From positions 2,294,001 through 2,358,000 of the forward strand of contig NZ_REFU01000001.1 in assembly GCF_003688915.1 (NCBI RefSeq): 64,000 nt of DNA, given 5' to 3'. Source of the stretch: Rhodococcus sp. SBT000017. Its GTDB lineage: Bacteria; Actinomycetota; Actinomycetes; Mycobacteriales; Mycobacteriaceae. A program made the translations under genes and the position numbers. Positions 39,850 to 48,498 of this stretch are shown one piece after another. The notes beneath the pieces were generated by a model. The model was not told the origin of the DNA. It ran no database searches and saw nothing but the letters and a program-made list of their open reading frames with translations. Positions within the stretch are counted from its first letter, which is position 1. The number at the start of each line of letters is the position of its first letter.

Positions 39850-39929
39850 CTCCACATGCACTTCGAGCCGGTCTGTATCCGGCTCGTGGGGTGGAGGGTC
39901 AGCGCATGGCGTCGCTGGCTGACCCACCC
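39850..39929 (-). promoter_or_regulatory. Attenuator structures in DAHP synthase leader
   Basis: On the minus-strand RNA, GGGUCAGC pairs with GCUGACCC (39896-39925; this stem covers the leader stop) and can extend by GGGUGG (39924-39929) with CCACCC (39889-39894). Further on, GAGCCGG-AUACAGA-CCGGCUC forms a second hairpin (39865-39885), itself enclosed by CUCCAC (39891-39896) with GUGGAG (39850-39855). The GGGUGG and GUGGAG pairings compete for the same bases, so the two folds exclude each other. No U-run follows, so the switch may act on the ribosome site or through Rho. Confidence 0.6.
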
Positions 39930-39967
39930 GGGGCCGGCCTGCTAAACCAGAAATACGTGCGCTGCAT
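39899..39967 (-). CDS. Leader peptide with Tyr-Phe-Trp-Phe, DAHP synthase attenuator
   Basis: A 22-codon ORF ending 85 bases before the DAHP synthase start. The peptide begins MQRTYFWFSRPAPGG and ends SDAMR. Residues 5-8 are Tyr-Phe-Trp-Phe, one run holding all three aromatic amino acids that are end products of the pathway. Stalling here when charged aromatic tRNAs are short would choose between the competing hairpins downstream. Leader-peptide attenuation ahead of a DAHP synthase gene is described in Corynebacterium glutamicum. Confidence 0.8.
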   Translation of the reverse strand: MQRTYFWFSRPAPGGSASDAMR

Positions 39968-40017
39968 GAAAAGCACCGTAGCAGATGAATGAATCGCGGA
40001 CATCGACCCAACCAGGT

Positions 40018-40036
40018 TTAGGCTAGGGTTACCTGC
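40018..40036 (+). promoter_or_regulatory. IdeR/DtxR iron box
   Basis: TTAGGCTAGGGTTACCTGC matches the consensus TTAGGTTAGGCTAACCTAA at 14 of 19 positions, 28 bases before the GTG of the siderophore-binding lipoprotein. Iron-loaded IdeR would repress transcription here. Confidence 0.75.
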
Positions 40037-40064
40037 CTACGCCCGATCTGTGAAAGAGAACGAA

Positions 40065-41129
40065 GTGAAACGTCTACTCCTGGCCACCGCGATCGCCGCG
40101 GTCACCGCACTGACCACCGTTGCCTGTGGCGGTACCGCCGAGCAGACGGCCACTCCCTCCACCAGTACGGCGTCGGCCACCTCCTCCGACGACACTGGCC
40201 CTGACGACGCTGCTACGGACGCACCCGGCCCCACCGGCATCCCCGACGGCATGGGTTCGGGGGCCGCGGACGGAGTGTTCCCCCGCACGGTCGGCCACTT
40301 CGGCGGCTCCACCGAACTCCCCGCCGAACCGACGAAGATCGTCGTGATCGCCACCGGTCAGCTCGACGCGGCTCTCACTCTGGGCGTCGTACCCACCGGA
40401 GTCGCCTACGGAGACGGCGCCGCACTGGTACCGGATTACATCGGCTTCTCGTTTCCGCAGTACGCGGATCGCATGGCGCAGTTCGTCGATGTCGGCAACC
40501 GGCAGGAAGTCGACATCGAGGCGATCGCCGCCATCGAACCGGACCTCATCCTGGCGAACAAGGCAGGCTCCGAGGACATCTATTCGACGCTGTCGACCAT
40601 CGCGCCGACCGTACTCACCGAGGGCACCGGAGTGAACTGGAAGCAGGACTTCCTCCTCCTCGGCGACGCGCTGGGCCGCACCGAGCAAGCGCAGAGCTTC
40701 CTCGACACCTACACCTCCGACGCTGCGGCACTGGGTGATTCGGTTGCCGATGGCGGCACGCCCACGGTCTCCTTCGTCCGCTTCACCGCCGATCGGGCAC
40801 GCGTGTTCGGCATCCCGTCGTTCGCGGGGTACATCGCATGGGACGCCGGCCTGGCCCGCCCGGAAAGCCAGCAGTTCGACAAGACCTCACAGGACTTCAG
40901 CGAGGAAGAAATTCAACTGGCGAACGCGGACTGGGTGTTCGTCTCCAGCCAGGACGCCGGAGCCGATTCGAGCGCCGCGTCGTACACCACCAACCCGCTG
41001 TGGGCCGGAATGAGCGCGGCAACCGAGAATCACATCGTCCGAGTCGACGACGACCCGTGGTACCTCAACGCCGGTCCGACGGCGGCAACCATCGTGCTCG
41101 ACGGCCTGAGGAACGCCCTGCAGAGCTGA
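40065..41129 (+). CDS. Iron-siderophore ABC transporter substrate-binding lipoprotein
   Basis: 354 residues: signal peptide and lipobox TVAC (Cys21), a ~45-residue Ser/Thr/Asp-rich linker, then a class III solute-binding fold with VFPRTVGHFGGSTELPAEPTKIVVIATGQLDAALTLGVVPTGVA, VDIEAIAAIEPDLILANKAG and IVRVDDDPWYLNAGPTAATIVLDGL (landmarks), typical of FepB/DesE-like siderophore receptors. GTG at 40065 (a GTG five codons earlier is possible). No permease genes adjoin, so it must work with a transporter elsewhere. An IdeR box lies upstream. Confidence 0.88.
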   Translation: MKRLLLATAIAAVTALTTVACGGTAEQTATPSTSTASATSSDDTGPDDAATDAPGPTGIPDGMGSGAADGVFPRTVGHFGGSTELPAEPTKIVVIATGQLDAALTLGVVPTGVAYGDGAALVPDYIGFSFPQYADRMAQFVDVGNRQEVDIEAIAAIEPDLILANKAGSEDIYSTLSTIAPTVLTEGTGVNWKQDFLLLGDALGRTEQAQSFLDTYTSDAAALGDSVADGGTPTVSFVRFTADRARVFGIPSFAGYIAWDAGLARPESQQFDKTSQDFSEEEIQLANADWVFVSSQDAGADSSAASYTTNPLWAGMSAATENHIVRVDDDPWYLNAGPTAATIVLDGLRNALQS

Positions 41130-41134
41130 TCCCT

Positions 41135-41182
41135 CGTCGTGCGCGTTTTACGCGCTCAGGAGTACGCAATACGCGCACGACG
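41135..41182. terminator. 11-bp stem hairpin after siderophore-binding gene
   Basis: CGTCGTGCGCG (41135-41145) and CGCGCACGACG (41172-41182) form a perfect 11-bp stem over a 26-base loop. It starts six bases after the stop codon. No T-run; it may end or stabilise the transcript. Confidence 0.5.
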
Positions 41183-41189
41183 GATCTAT

Positions 41190-41205
41190 AGGTTGCGCAC
41201 AACTT
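41190..41205 (+). promoter_or_regulatory. Probable OhrR operator
   Basis: AGGTTGCGCACAACTT contains GTTG-CGCA-CAAC, an inverted repeat of the type bound by OhrR, 24 bases before the ohrR start codon. Confidence 0.6.
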
Positions 41206-41228
41206 AACCGTGCACTACTGTTCTTGGA

Positions 41229-41683
41229 GTGACCAACGAACTCGCACTCGACCGTCAGGTGTGCTTCGCGCTGTACTCCGCATCGCGGGCTACCACCGCG
41301 GTGTATCGCCCGATGCTCGACGAGCTCGGTGTCACGTACCCGCAGTACCTCGTACTGCTGGTGCTGTGGGAACAGGACGGGCGCGGCGTCAAGGACATCT
41401 GCGCCGAACTCGATCTCGACACCGGCACTCTGTCGCCGATGCTCAAGCGGCTCGAAGGTCTCGGTTTCATCGAGCGCCGACGCCTCAGCACCGACGAACG
41501 CCGCGTCGAGATCCACCTCACCGAGACCGGAAGTGCCATGCGCGCAAAGGCACTCGACATTCCACGCAAGCTGGCCGAGAAGACCGGCATGAATGTCGAC
41601 GATCTCGTCAAGCTCAAAGAGTCGCTCGACGCATTGACGAGCGCTTTGCATCACACCGATTCGAGCACGACAGAAGGAGAATC

Positions 41684-41687
<4 letters not shown>
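41229..41687 (+). CDS. ohrR: Organic hydroperoxide sensor OhrR (MarR family)
   Basis: 152 residues. The redox Cys12 sits in LDRQVCFALYSASRA, the hallmark of OhrR; the winged helix follows (VKDICAELDLDTGTLSPMLKRLEGLGFIERRRLSTDERRVEIHLT). Oxidation of the Cys by organic hydroperoxides releases DNA and derepresses ohr. GTG at 41229. The stop overlaps the ohr ATG (ATGA); the operator upstream indicates autoregulation of the pair. Confidence 0.93.
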
Positions 41688-42109
<422 letters not shown>

Positions 42110-42119
42110 GGGAAATACA

Positions 42120-43115
<996 letters not shown>

Positions 43116-43144
43116 GTCGGACCCGAACGGTTCTACCGCAGTCC

Positions 43145-43176
43145 ACACCCCGGTCGGAAATTTCCGACCGGGGTGT
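43145..43176 (+). terminator. Perfect palindromic terminator
   Basis: A 16-bp perfect palindrome (ACACCCCGGTCGGAAA and its complement) followed by TTT closes the ohrR-ohr-reductase operon, 30 bases after the stop. Confidence 0.85.
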
Positions 43177-43205
43177 TTCCATGCCCCACCGATTACAGTC
43201 GGTAC

Positions 43206-44156
43206 ATGCCCGCCGCTCCCTTGCCGTTGCGCGACGGTCTCGACCCCACTCGGGTGCGGATGCCCGACGTCGCGACCGGAGCGACGGTGCTCGACTACCT
43301 GTGCGCCCGATTCCCCCAGGACGCGGCCAGGCTGACCGAGAAGGTCGACGGCGGCGAGATCGTCGACGCGGCAGGCGTACCCGTCGATTCGACGACGGTC
43401 GCGAAACCGCGAGCGGACATCTACCTCTACCGCGACCCACCGGTGGAGCCGACGGTGCCGTTCTCCCTCGACGTCCTCCATCGCGACGAGAACCTGCTCG
43501 TCGTCGACAAGCCGCACTTTCTGGCCACCACCCCACGCGGTGCCTACGTCGCGCGGTCTGCACTCGTTCTGCTGAGGCGCCGATTCGACCTGCCCGAGCT
43601 GAGTCCAGCGCATCGCCTGGACCGACTCACCGCCGGGGTACTGGTGTTCACCGTCAGGGCGCAGGCTCGCCGGCCGTACCAGGAGCTCTTCGCTCAACGT
43701 ACGATCACCAAGCAGTACGACGCGATTGCCCCTCTCGCGGCCGATATCACGGGTCGTTCCGCGGGCTCCACTCCCGATCTGGACCTCCCGCTGACGGTAC
43801 GCAGCCGAATCATCAAGGAGCGCGGCGTACTTCAGGCCCGTGAGGTACCCGGCGAGCCCAACGCGGAAACACGCGTCGAGCTCGTCGACACGCTCGGGGC
43901 CCACGGCCTGTACCGATTGCATCCGCGAACCGGCAAGACGCATCAACTGCGGGTTCATCTGTGCTCGTTGGGAATTCCCATCGTCGGCGACAACTTCTAC
44001 CCCTCGTTCCGCGATGTCGCCGACGACGACTACTCCGACCCGCTTCGCTTGCTGGCGCGTTCGATCGAATTCGTCGATCCACTCAGCGGCCTGGTTCGAC
44101 GGTTCGAGAGCAATCGGAGACTCGATCCACCTGCAGCACAACAGAGTTCTCCATGA
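43206..44156 (+). CDS. RluA-family RNA pseudouridine synthase
   Basis: 316 residues. Converts uridine to pseudouridine in rRNA or tRNA. Catalytic Asp139 in HRLDRLTAGV; LDVLHRDENLLVVDKPHFLATTP and the C-terminal HPRTGKTHQLRVHLCSLGIPIVGDNFY complete the fold. The target is not predictable. ATG at 43206 is chosen; the in-frame ATG at 43173 lies in the preceding terminator. Its last 74 bases overlap the end of the convergent membrane-protein gene. Confidence 0.9.
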   Translation: MPAAPLPLRDGLDPTRVRMPDVATGATVLDYLCARFPQDAARLTEKVDGGEIVDAAGVPVDSTTVAKPRADIYLYRDPPVEPTVPFSLDVLHRDENLLVVDKPHFLATTPRGAYVARSALVLLRRRFDLPELSPAHRLDRLTAGVLVFTVRAQARRPYQELFAQRTITKQYDAIAPLAADITGRSAGSTPDLDLPLTVRSRIIKERGVLQAREVPGEPNAETRVELVDTLGAHGLYRLHPRTGKTHQLRVHLCSLGIPIVGDNFYPSFRDVADDDYSDPLRLLARSIEFVDPLSGLVRRFESNRRLDPPAAQQSSP

Positions 44157-45201
44157 GCTCAGCTGTGCGCACCGTGATGCGATGCGAGATGACTGCGAGC
44201 GCGAACAGTCCGATCGCAACGTTCACCAGCGCAGCGAATCCTTCCTGAGCGAAGTCCACGAGGGCGTTGAGCAGCGTGAAGATCAACGCGGACACGCGGA
44301 GGGTGCGCAGAGGCCAGAGCGGTCCTCCAGCGCGTAACCACAGCATCGCCGGCAGCGCCGTGGCGAAGGTGAGGCAGGCACTGACGAACAGGATCCCGCT
44401 GGCAATCCCCATTCCATCGATGTCGATCGTCAGGTCGCGCCGATCGATGTGCAGCTCACCGATGACGAGTTCGACGATTCCGAACACCACCCCGGCCCCG
44501 GAGAGCAGAACCAACCCCCAGCCGACGACGGGAATCCACCGGGGACTGGTGAAGAACGCGGGAATCAAACGGGGAACGAAGTTGCGCAGCGAGTGGGTCC
44601 GCGACGTCGACAGACGGCAGCGACCGAGCAACAGTCTGATTCCGGCCACGGTGTCCGCGTCGGCGCCCTCGGCCTCGGCCCGCGTGACCATCCGTAGCGC
44701 CCACTCGCGGCGATGCTCGGGGAGGCCGTGCGCGACGCCGTCGGCGGCGATCGCAGCCGCGTTGGCCAGCGATTCGTCGACCGAGGGCCGGCGGAACTCC
44801 CGGACGATCCTACTGAACACCAACAGCAGGACCACCAGGACGTACATGATCTCCGACGAGGGTCCGTAGAAATAGTCGTTGTCCTTGGTCACGAATTTGC
44901 CGACTTCGTCGAGGAAGAGCCCGAATCCGATCCCGCCGAGCAGCACGGTGAACACCCGAACGCCGAACCCGATGAACATCCACCCGATCAGCAACGCGAA
45001 CATCATCGCCGCGCCGCCGTACAGGGCATGAGCGATGTGGAGCGACTTGCCGCCTACCTGGGGATAGTGGGTCAACTCCAGGTAAGCCCTGGTGATCAGA
45101 ATGGTCGCGATGGCGACGACCATGAATGCCTCGGATGCGGGGCTTCCGTAGGCATCGCGAATCATGCCACCGCGATATGTGGTCCCCGGACGACCGGTCA
45201 T
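44083..45201 (-). CDS. Integral membrane protein, unknown
   Basis: 372 residues with about seven membrane helices: an N-terminal group (AFMVVAIATILITRAYLEL, ALYGGAAMMFALLIGWMFIGFG, FTVLLGGIGFGLFLDEVGKFV, IMYVLVVLLLVFSRIV), a ~75-residue soluble Arg/Ala-rich helix region (about 135-210), and a C-terminal group. No family recognised. Start ATG at 45201 or ATG 45165. The 3' end overlaps the pseudouridine synthase gene by 74 bases. Confidence 0.7.
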   Translation of the reverse strand: MTGRPGTTYRGGMIRDAYGSPASEAFMVVAIATILITRAYLELTHYPQVGGKSLHIAHALYGGAAMMFALLIGWMFIGFGVRVFTVLLGGIGFGLFLDEVGKFVTKDNDYFYGPSSEIMYVLVVLLLVFSRIVREFRRPSVDESLANAAAIAADGVAHGLPEHRREWALRMVTRAEAEGADADTVAGIRLLLGRCRLSTSRTHSLRNFVPRLIPAFFTSPRWIPVVGWGLVLLSGAGVVFGIVELVIGELHIDRRDLTIDIDGMGIASGILFVSACLTFATALPAMLWLRAGGPLWPLRTLRVSALIFTLLNALVDFAQEGFAALVNVAIGLFALAVISHRITVRTAELMENSVVLQVDRVSDCSRTVEPGR

Positions 45202-45265
45202 CGATCGAGTATGTGCCGCCTGCCGTCGCCCGGGGGCCGTTTTCGCACGTCTGAAGTTTCCTGGG

Positions 45266-45294
45266 TTGACAAATCTGATTGCCGAAACTGCAAT
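45266..45294 (+). promoter_or_regulatory. Sigma-70-type promoter, leaderless
   Basis: TTGACA (45266-45271) and TGCAAT (45289-45294) are 17 bases apart. The ATG of the next gene follows the -10 by six bases, so transcription would begin at or near the start codon. Confidence 0.55.
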
Positions 45295-45300
45295 GGTGTC

Positions 45301-45885
45301 ATGGAAGAGTCGAACACCGGCCTGGACGAGGTCATCGCGGGCCTCGGCCCCCGCCTCAAGCGCATCAGGATGGAGAAGAACACGACACTGGCATCACTGT
45401 CGGACACCACGGGAATTTCGATCAGCACACTGTCGCGACTCGAGTCCGGTGACCGCAAGCCCAGCCTCGAATTGCTGTGGCCCATCGCTCGGGCCCACCA
45501 GATGAAACTCGACGATCTGGTGACTGCGCCGCCCGTGGCGGACCCTCGGGTGCGCACCACGGCCACCGTTCGCGAAAACGTGACGATCCTTCCCCTGACG
45601 CTGCGCCCGGGCGGCCTGCAGGCGTACAAGCTCCTGATCCGCCCGGAGAGCTCGGAGCCGCGGCCCCGGACCCACGAGGGGTACGAGTGGTTCTACGTCC
45701 TCGACGGCACCCTCCGCCTGATTCTCGGCGAGCACGATCTGACGATGAAGGCCGGTGAGGCAGCCGAATTCGATACTCGTGTGCCGCACTGGTTCGGTGC
45801 CGTCGGCAACCGGCCGGTGGAGCTTCTGAGCCTGTTCGGACCCCAGGGCGAGCGGATGCACGTGCGGGCAAAACCGACGGTATGA
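45301..45885 (+). CDS. XRE-family regulator with cupin domain
   Basis: 194 residues. N-terminal HTH_3 (LGPRLKRIRMEKNTTLASLSDTTGISISTLSRLESGDRKPSLELLWPIARAH), C-terminal cupin_2 ligand-binding barrel (PRTHEGYEWFYVLDGTLRLILGEHDLTMKAGEAAEFDTRVPHWFGA). A small-metabolite-responsive repressor or activator; target unknown. ATG at 45301, probably leaderless. Divergent from the unknown membrane protein at 45201. Confidence 0.88.
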   Translation: MEESNTGLDEVIAGLGPRLKRIRMEKNTTLASLSDTTGISISTLSRLESGDRKPSLELLWPIARAHQMKLDDLVTAPPVADPRVRTTATVRENVTILPLTLRPGGLQAYKLLIRPESSEPRPRTHEGYEWFYVLDGTLRLILGEHDLTMKAGEAAEFDTRVPHWFGAVGNRPVELLSLFGPQGERMHVRAKPTV

Positions 45886-45975
45886 AATGTCATGTCCGTG
45901 TGAGACAGTGAAGCCCGCTCGACGCCAGGATCCGCTTCGGTCATCCGCACCGACCACAACATCTCGAGGAAAAAG

Positions 45976-46275
45976 ATGACCGACAGACTGCCCGAATCGC
46001 CTGCATCTCGCACTCACGTGGACATCGCAACCGGAGTGCTCGTCGGGATCCGCGGTGGATCCGTTGCCGACGCCATCGACGAGCTGTTCACGACCGCGAG
46101 AAATCACCGGGTCAGTCTGTTCGAGCTCTCTCGCACGCTCATCACCGTCGCGGAGGGCCGCGATATCGAGCGATCCTCGGCCACCGATGCGGTGTACGAG
46201 GTGTGGGGCTCGGCACTCGGCCGTCGAGGCGCAGAGACGACCTTCGGCTTGGTCACCGATTCCGCAGCGATCTGA
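45976..46275 (+). CDS. ANTAR-domain protein
   Basis: 99 residues, mostly one ANTAR fold: THVDIATGVLVGIRGGSVADAIDELFTTARNHRVSLFELSRTLITVAEG. ANTAR domains bind tandem hexanucleotide-loop hairpins and act as transcription antiterminators. There is no sensor domain, so activity must be controlled by a partner. ATG at 45976 behind GAGGAAAAAG. Convergent with the coiled-coil gene at 46306. Confidence 0.75.
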   Translation: MTDRLPESPASRTHVDIATGVLVGIRGGSVADAIDELFTTARNHRVSLFELSRTLITVAEGRDIERSSATDAVYEVWGSALGRRGAETTFGLVTDSAAI

Positions 46276-46305
46276 TCGAACCAGCGGTCCGATCGAACCG
46301 GGAAG

Positions 46306-46608
46306 CTAGCCGCGAACGGATGGATCGCTGCGTAGCTCCGGAAATCGTGCCGTCATCGCATCGATGTGTCGGTACATTTCGTAAAGCTCGGTCCGGAGCT
46401 TCGACGCCTCGGACTCGAACGCTCGGGCCCGGGATTCGGCGCGATCCGCGCGAGCACGAAACGCCTTGGACTGTGCCTGTTCGATGGACGCCGAACACGT
46501 CTCGATGTGTTCGGCCAGTCCTCTCGCGAACACCCTCGCCTGCTCGAGGTTGACGGCATAGTTGTCGTCTCGCGGAGCCGGTGACGCCGCGCCGTTCGCT
46601 GTGCCCAT
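46306..46608 (-). CDS. Small coiled-coil protein
   Basis: 100 residues, strongly helical, with Ala/Arg/Glu heptads from about residue 22 to 90 (for example QSKAFRARADRAESRARAFE and SEASKLRTELYEMYRHIDAM). No family recognised. ATG at 46608. It might be a partner or scaffold; nothing firmer can be said. Confidence 0.55.
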   Translation of the reverse strand: MGTANGAASPAPRDDNYAVNLEQARVFARGLAEHIETCSASIEQAQSKAFRARADRAESRARAFESEASKLRTELYEMYRHIDAMTARFPELRSDPSVRG

Positions 46609-46692
46609 GAAAACTCGTCACCCTCGATCGTCGGCCGGAAATTCTTTCGCGACTCTACGCTCGGCACCGAACGCTTCGTCCGTGAACCGGGG

Positions 46693-47262
46693 TCACCCGA
46701 AGACGAGCGCCAGGACGACAGATGCCGAGGTGGCAGCAATGGCGATGACAATGGTCGCCGCGATCGCACGCTGCCGCACCGTTCGGTAACTGGACCCTGC
46801 GCGGTCGTACTCGGAGTCGTCCTGATCGCCGTCCGTTCCGTAGAAGTCGTCCGAGTTCAGCCCGTCCTCGTCGAAGTAGACGACGTCTCGCGGCGGCACC
46901 CATTGCTGACCGTTGGCTTCGATAGCGGCTCCGAGCCGTTCCAGCCGTATCCGAGCGCGGGTGGGATACCAGTCGGAGGGCGCGTGGATGGGCAGAGCCC
47001 GCGCCATCATCAGAGGCGACCTGTACTGCTTCTCCAGTGCGGCGAACGCAGCGGACGCCGTCGGATCGTCGTCGGACTTGTCGGTGAGGAACCATGCCGC
47101 TCCGGCCGCCGCACGATCGCCGAGCACCAGATACGTGTACGCGAGCAATTCGAGAATGCCGGGCGACGTAGGGTTCCGAACCAATGCGCCGACCAGCCGA
47201 TCGCGAGCAGCGATGCTGTCTCCGCGCGCCAGATCCTCCTGCGCTCGATCGATCACGTCCAC
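46693..47262 (-). CDS. TPR-like membrane-anchored protein (DUF6584-like)
   Basis: 189 residues: an N-terminal helical repeat region (IDRAQEDLARGDSIAARDRLVGALVRNP and GILELLAYTYLVLGDRAAAGAAWFLTDK) and one C-terminal membrane helix (AIAATIVIAIAATSASVVLALVFG), so tail-anchored with the repeats in the cytoplasm. GTG at 47262. The frame stays open upstream through tRNA genes but that part is not protein. Family name tentative. Confidence 0.65.
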   Translation of the reverse strand: MDVIDRAQEDLARGDSIAARDRLVGALVRNPTSPGILELLAYTYLVLGDRAAAGAAWFLTDKSDDDPTASAAFAALEKQYRSPLMMARALPIHAPSDWYPTRARIRLERLGAAIEANGQQWVPPRDVVYFDEDGLNSDDFYGTDGDQDDSEYDRAGSSYRTVRQRAIAATIVIAIAATSASVVLALVFG

Positions 47263-47286
47263 GCGTCGACAATAACTCGTGCACAC

Positions 47287-47322
47287 GAAAAAGCCCCTGC
47301 CGGACAACCGGAAGGGGCTTTC
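47287..47322 (-). terminator. Intrinsic terminator of the tRNA-Phe transcript
   Basis: On the minus strand AAAGCCCCT-CCGG-loop-CCGG-AGGGGCTTTTT has a T5 run, 25 bases after the tRNA-Phe 3' end. Confidence 0.85.
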
Positions 47323-47346
47323 ATCGTGCTTGTCGATCCAACACCG

Positions 47347-47423
47347 TGGTGGCCAGGGCCGGGATCGAACCGGCGACCTTCCGCTTTTCAGGCGGACGCT
47401 CGTACCAACTGAGCTACCTGGCC
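47347..47423 (-). tRNA. tRNA-Phe (GAA)
   Basis: Cloverleaf with acceptor GGCCAGG/CCTGGCC, anticodon arm CCGC-CTGAAAA-GCGG (anticodon GAA), TTCGATC T-loop; the 3' CCA is encoded (47347-47349). Confidence 0.97.
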
Positions 47424-47479
47424 GGGCGGCACCGGTAAAACAATGCCATCGCAATGTCGATACTTTCGTACCGATGTTG

Positions 47480-47553
47480 CGACCCTGACGGGACTCGAAC
47501 CCGCGACCTCCGCCGTGACAGGGCGGCGCGCTAACCAACTGCGCCACAGGGCC
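47480..47553 (-). tRNA. tRNA-Asp (GTC)
   Basis: 74-nt cloverleaf; acceptor GGCCCTG/CAGGGTC, anticodon arm CCGCC-CTGTCAC-GGCGG with GTC, discriminator G. CCA is not encoded. Confidence 0.97.
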
Positions 47554-47677
47554 TTGCTGTTGTTGCCGCGCTATTTCTAGCGCAGCAACTCTCCGAACTG
47601 CAAATCCGCATCTCGCGGGAAGCGAGACGAAGAATGCTGTACTGCCGACCGGGTTGTCAATCCGATCTCTTCCTACG

Positions 47678-47750
47678 TACCCCCTACGGGATTCGAACCC
47701 GCGCTACCGCCTTGAAAGGGCGGCGTCCTAGGCCGCTAGACGAAGGGGGC
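47678..47750 (-). tRNA. tRNA-Glu (TTC)
   Basis: 73-nt cloverleaf; acceptor GCCCCCT/AGGGGGT, anticodon arm CCGCC-CTTTCAA-GGCGG with TTC. CCA is not encoded. First gene of the Glu-Asp-Phe tandem. Confidence 0.97.
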
Positions 47751-47829
47751 CCGCCGAACTGCTTCGACGTTACCCTCAACGGCGTTCCGTTGGGAGCTGG
47801 GATAGCTTAGGACACTTTTGTTGTAAATC

Positions 47830-48498
47830 TCAAACTGGCAGGTCAGAGGTGGTTTTCGCGCAGTTTTCGCCGTAATGCTCCCACCCGTGCAACTTGAATT
47901 CCGCGAGCCAACGCTCCGACGCCATCGCAAGCAGCACGACCTCGACGGACTCCTCGAACCGCTCGCGCAGATCTGCGTTGTCTGCCACCAGATCCGACAT
48001 GTACCGCTGACCCGCCATCGACGCGGCGAGCACTCGTACGAACTTGGTCGCGTCGAACTCCGGTTTCAGGTCACCCATCGCCAGCGCCCGCTCGGCCTGC
48101 GCGTGCCCCTGAGCGCCCCAGACTCGACCGCCACCCGAATGAACTTCCGCGTAGAACTCCGGCTCGACTATCAGCCGAAACTCGGCACGCACGATCACGT
48201 CGTTCTGGAAGTTCTGCGCTATGTCGTCCACGATCCCGCGGATGACATAGAACGGATGTGCAGTGGTGTCGGCCCACTTCTCCGTGATGGCGACGTACCG
48301 ATCCAGTCCGGCCCCGAGCACAGCTCGGGCCAGATCTTCCTTCGACTGGAAGTGGAAATACATCGCACCCTTGGTGGCATTGGAGCCCTCCAAGATGGTG
48401 TTGACGGATGCCGCTGCGTATCCACGCTTGGCGAATTCCGCCGCCGCCGCCTCCACGATGGCAGCCCGGGTCCGCCGTGCGCGCTCTTGTTGTGCCAT
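47830..48498 (-). CDS. TetR regulator, gamma-butyrolactone receptor (ScbR) type
   Basis: 222 residues. HTH RARRTRAAIVEAAAAEFAKRGYAAASVNTILEGSNATKGAMYFHFQSKEDLARAVL is the ScbR/ArpA form (SNATKGAMYFHF). The C-terminal ligand domain has QNDVIVRAEFRLIVEPEFY and a long helical end. Relatives in Streptomyces bind gamma-butyrolactones, and such signals are known from Rhodococcus. No AfsA-type synthase gene is in the window. ATG at 48498, with a 665-bp gene-free region upstream. Confidence 0.85.
   Translation of the reverse strand: MAQQERARRTRAAIVEAAAAEFAKRGYAAASVNTILEGSNATKGAMYFHFQSKEDLARAVLGAGLDRYVAITEKWADTTAHPFYVIRGIVDDIAQNFQNDVIVRAEFRLIVEPEFYAEVHSGGGRVWGAQGHAQAERALAMGDLKPEFDATKFVRVLAASMAGQRYMSDLVADNADLRERFEESVEVVLLAMASERWLAEFKLHGWEHYGENCAKTTSDLPV

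Noticed and set aside
47263..47547. N-terminal extension of the TPR-like gene
   Set aside because: It translates through tRNA-Phe and tRNA-Asp, giving the familiar false tRNA-derived peptide.
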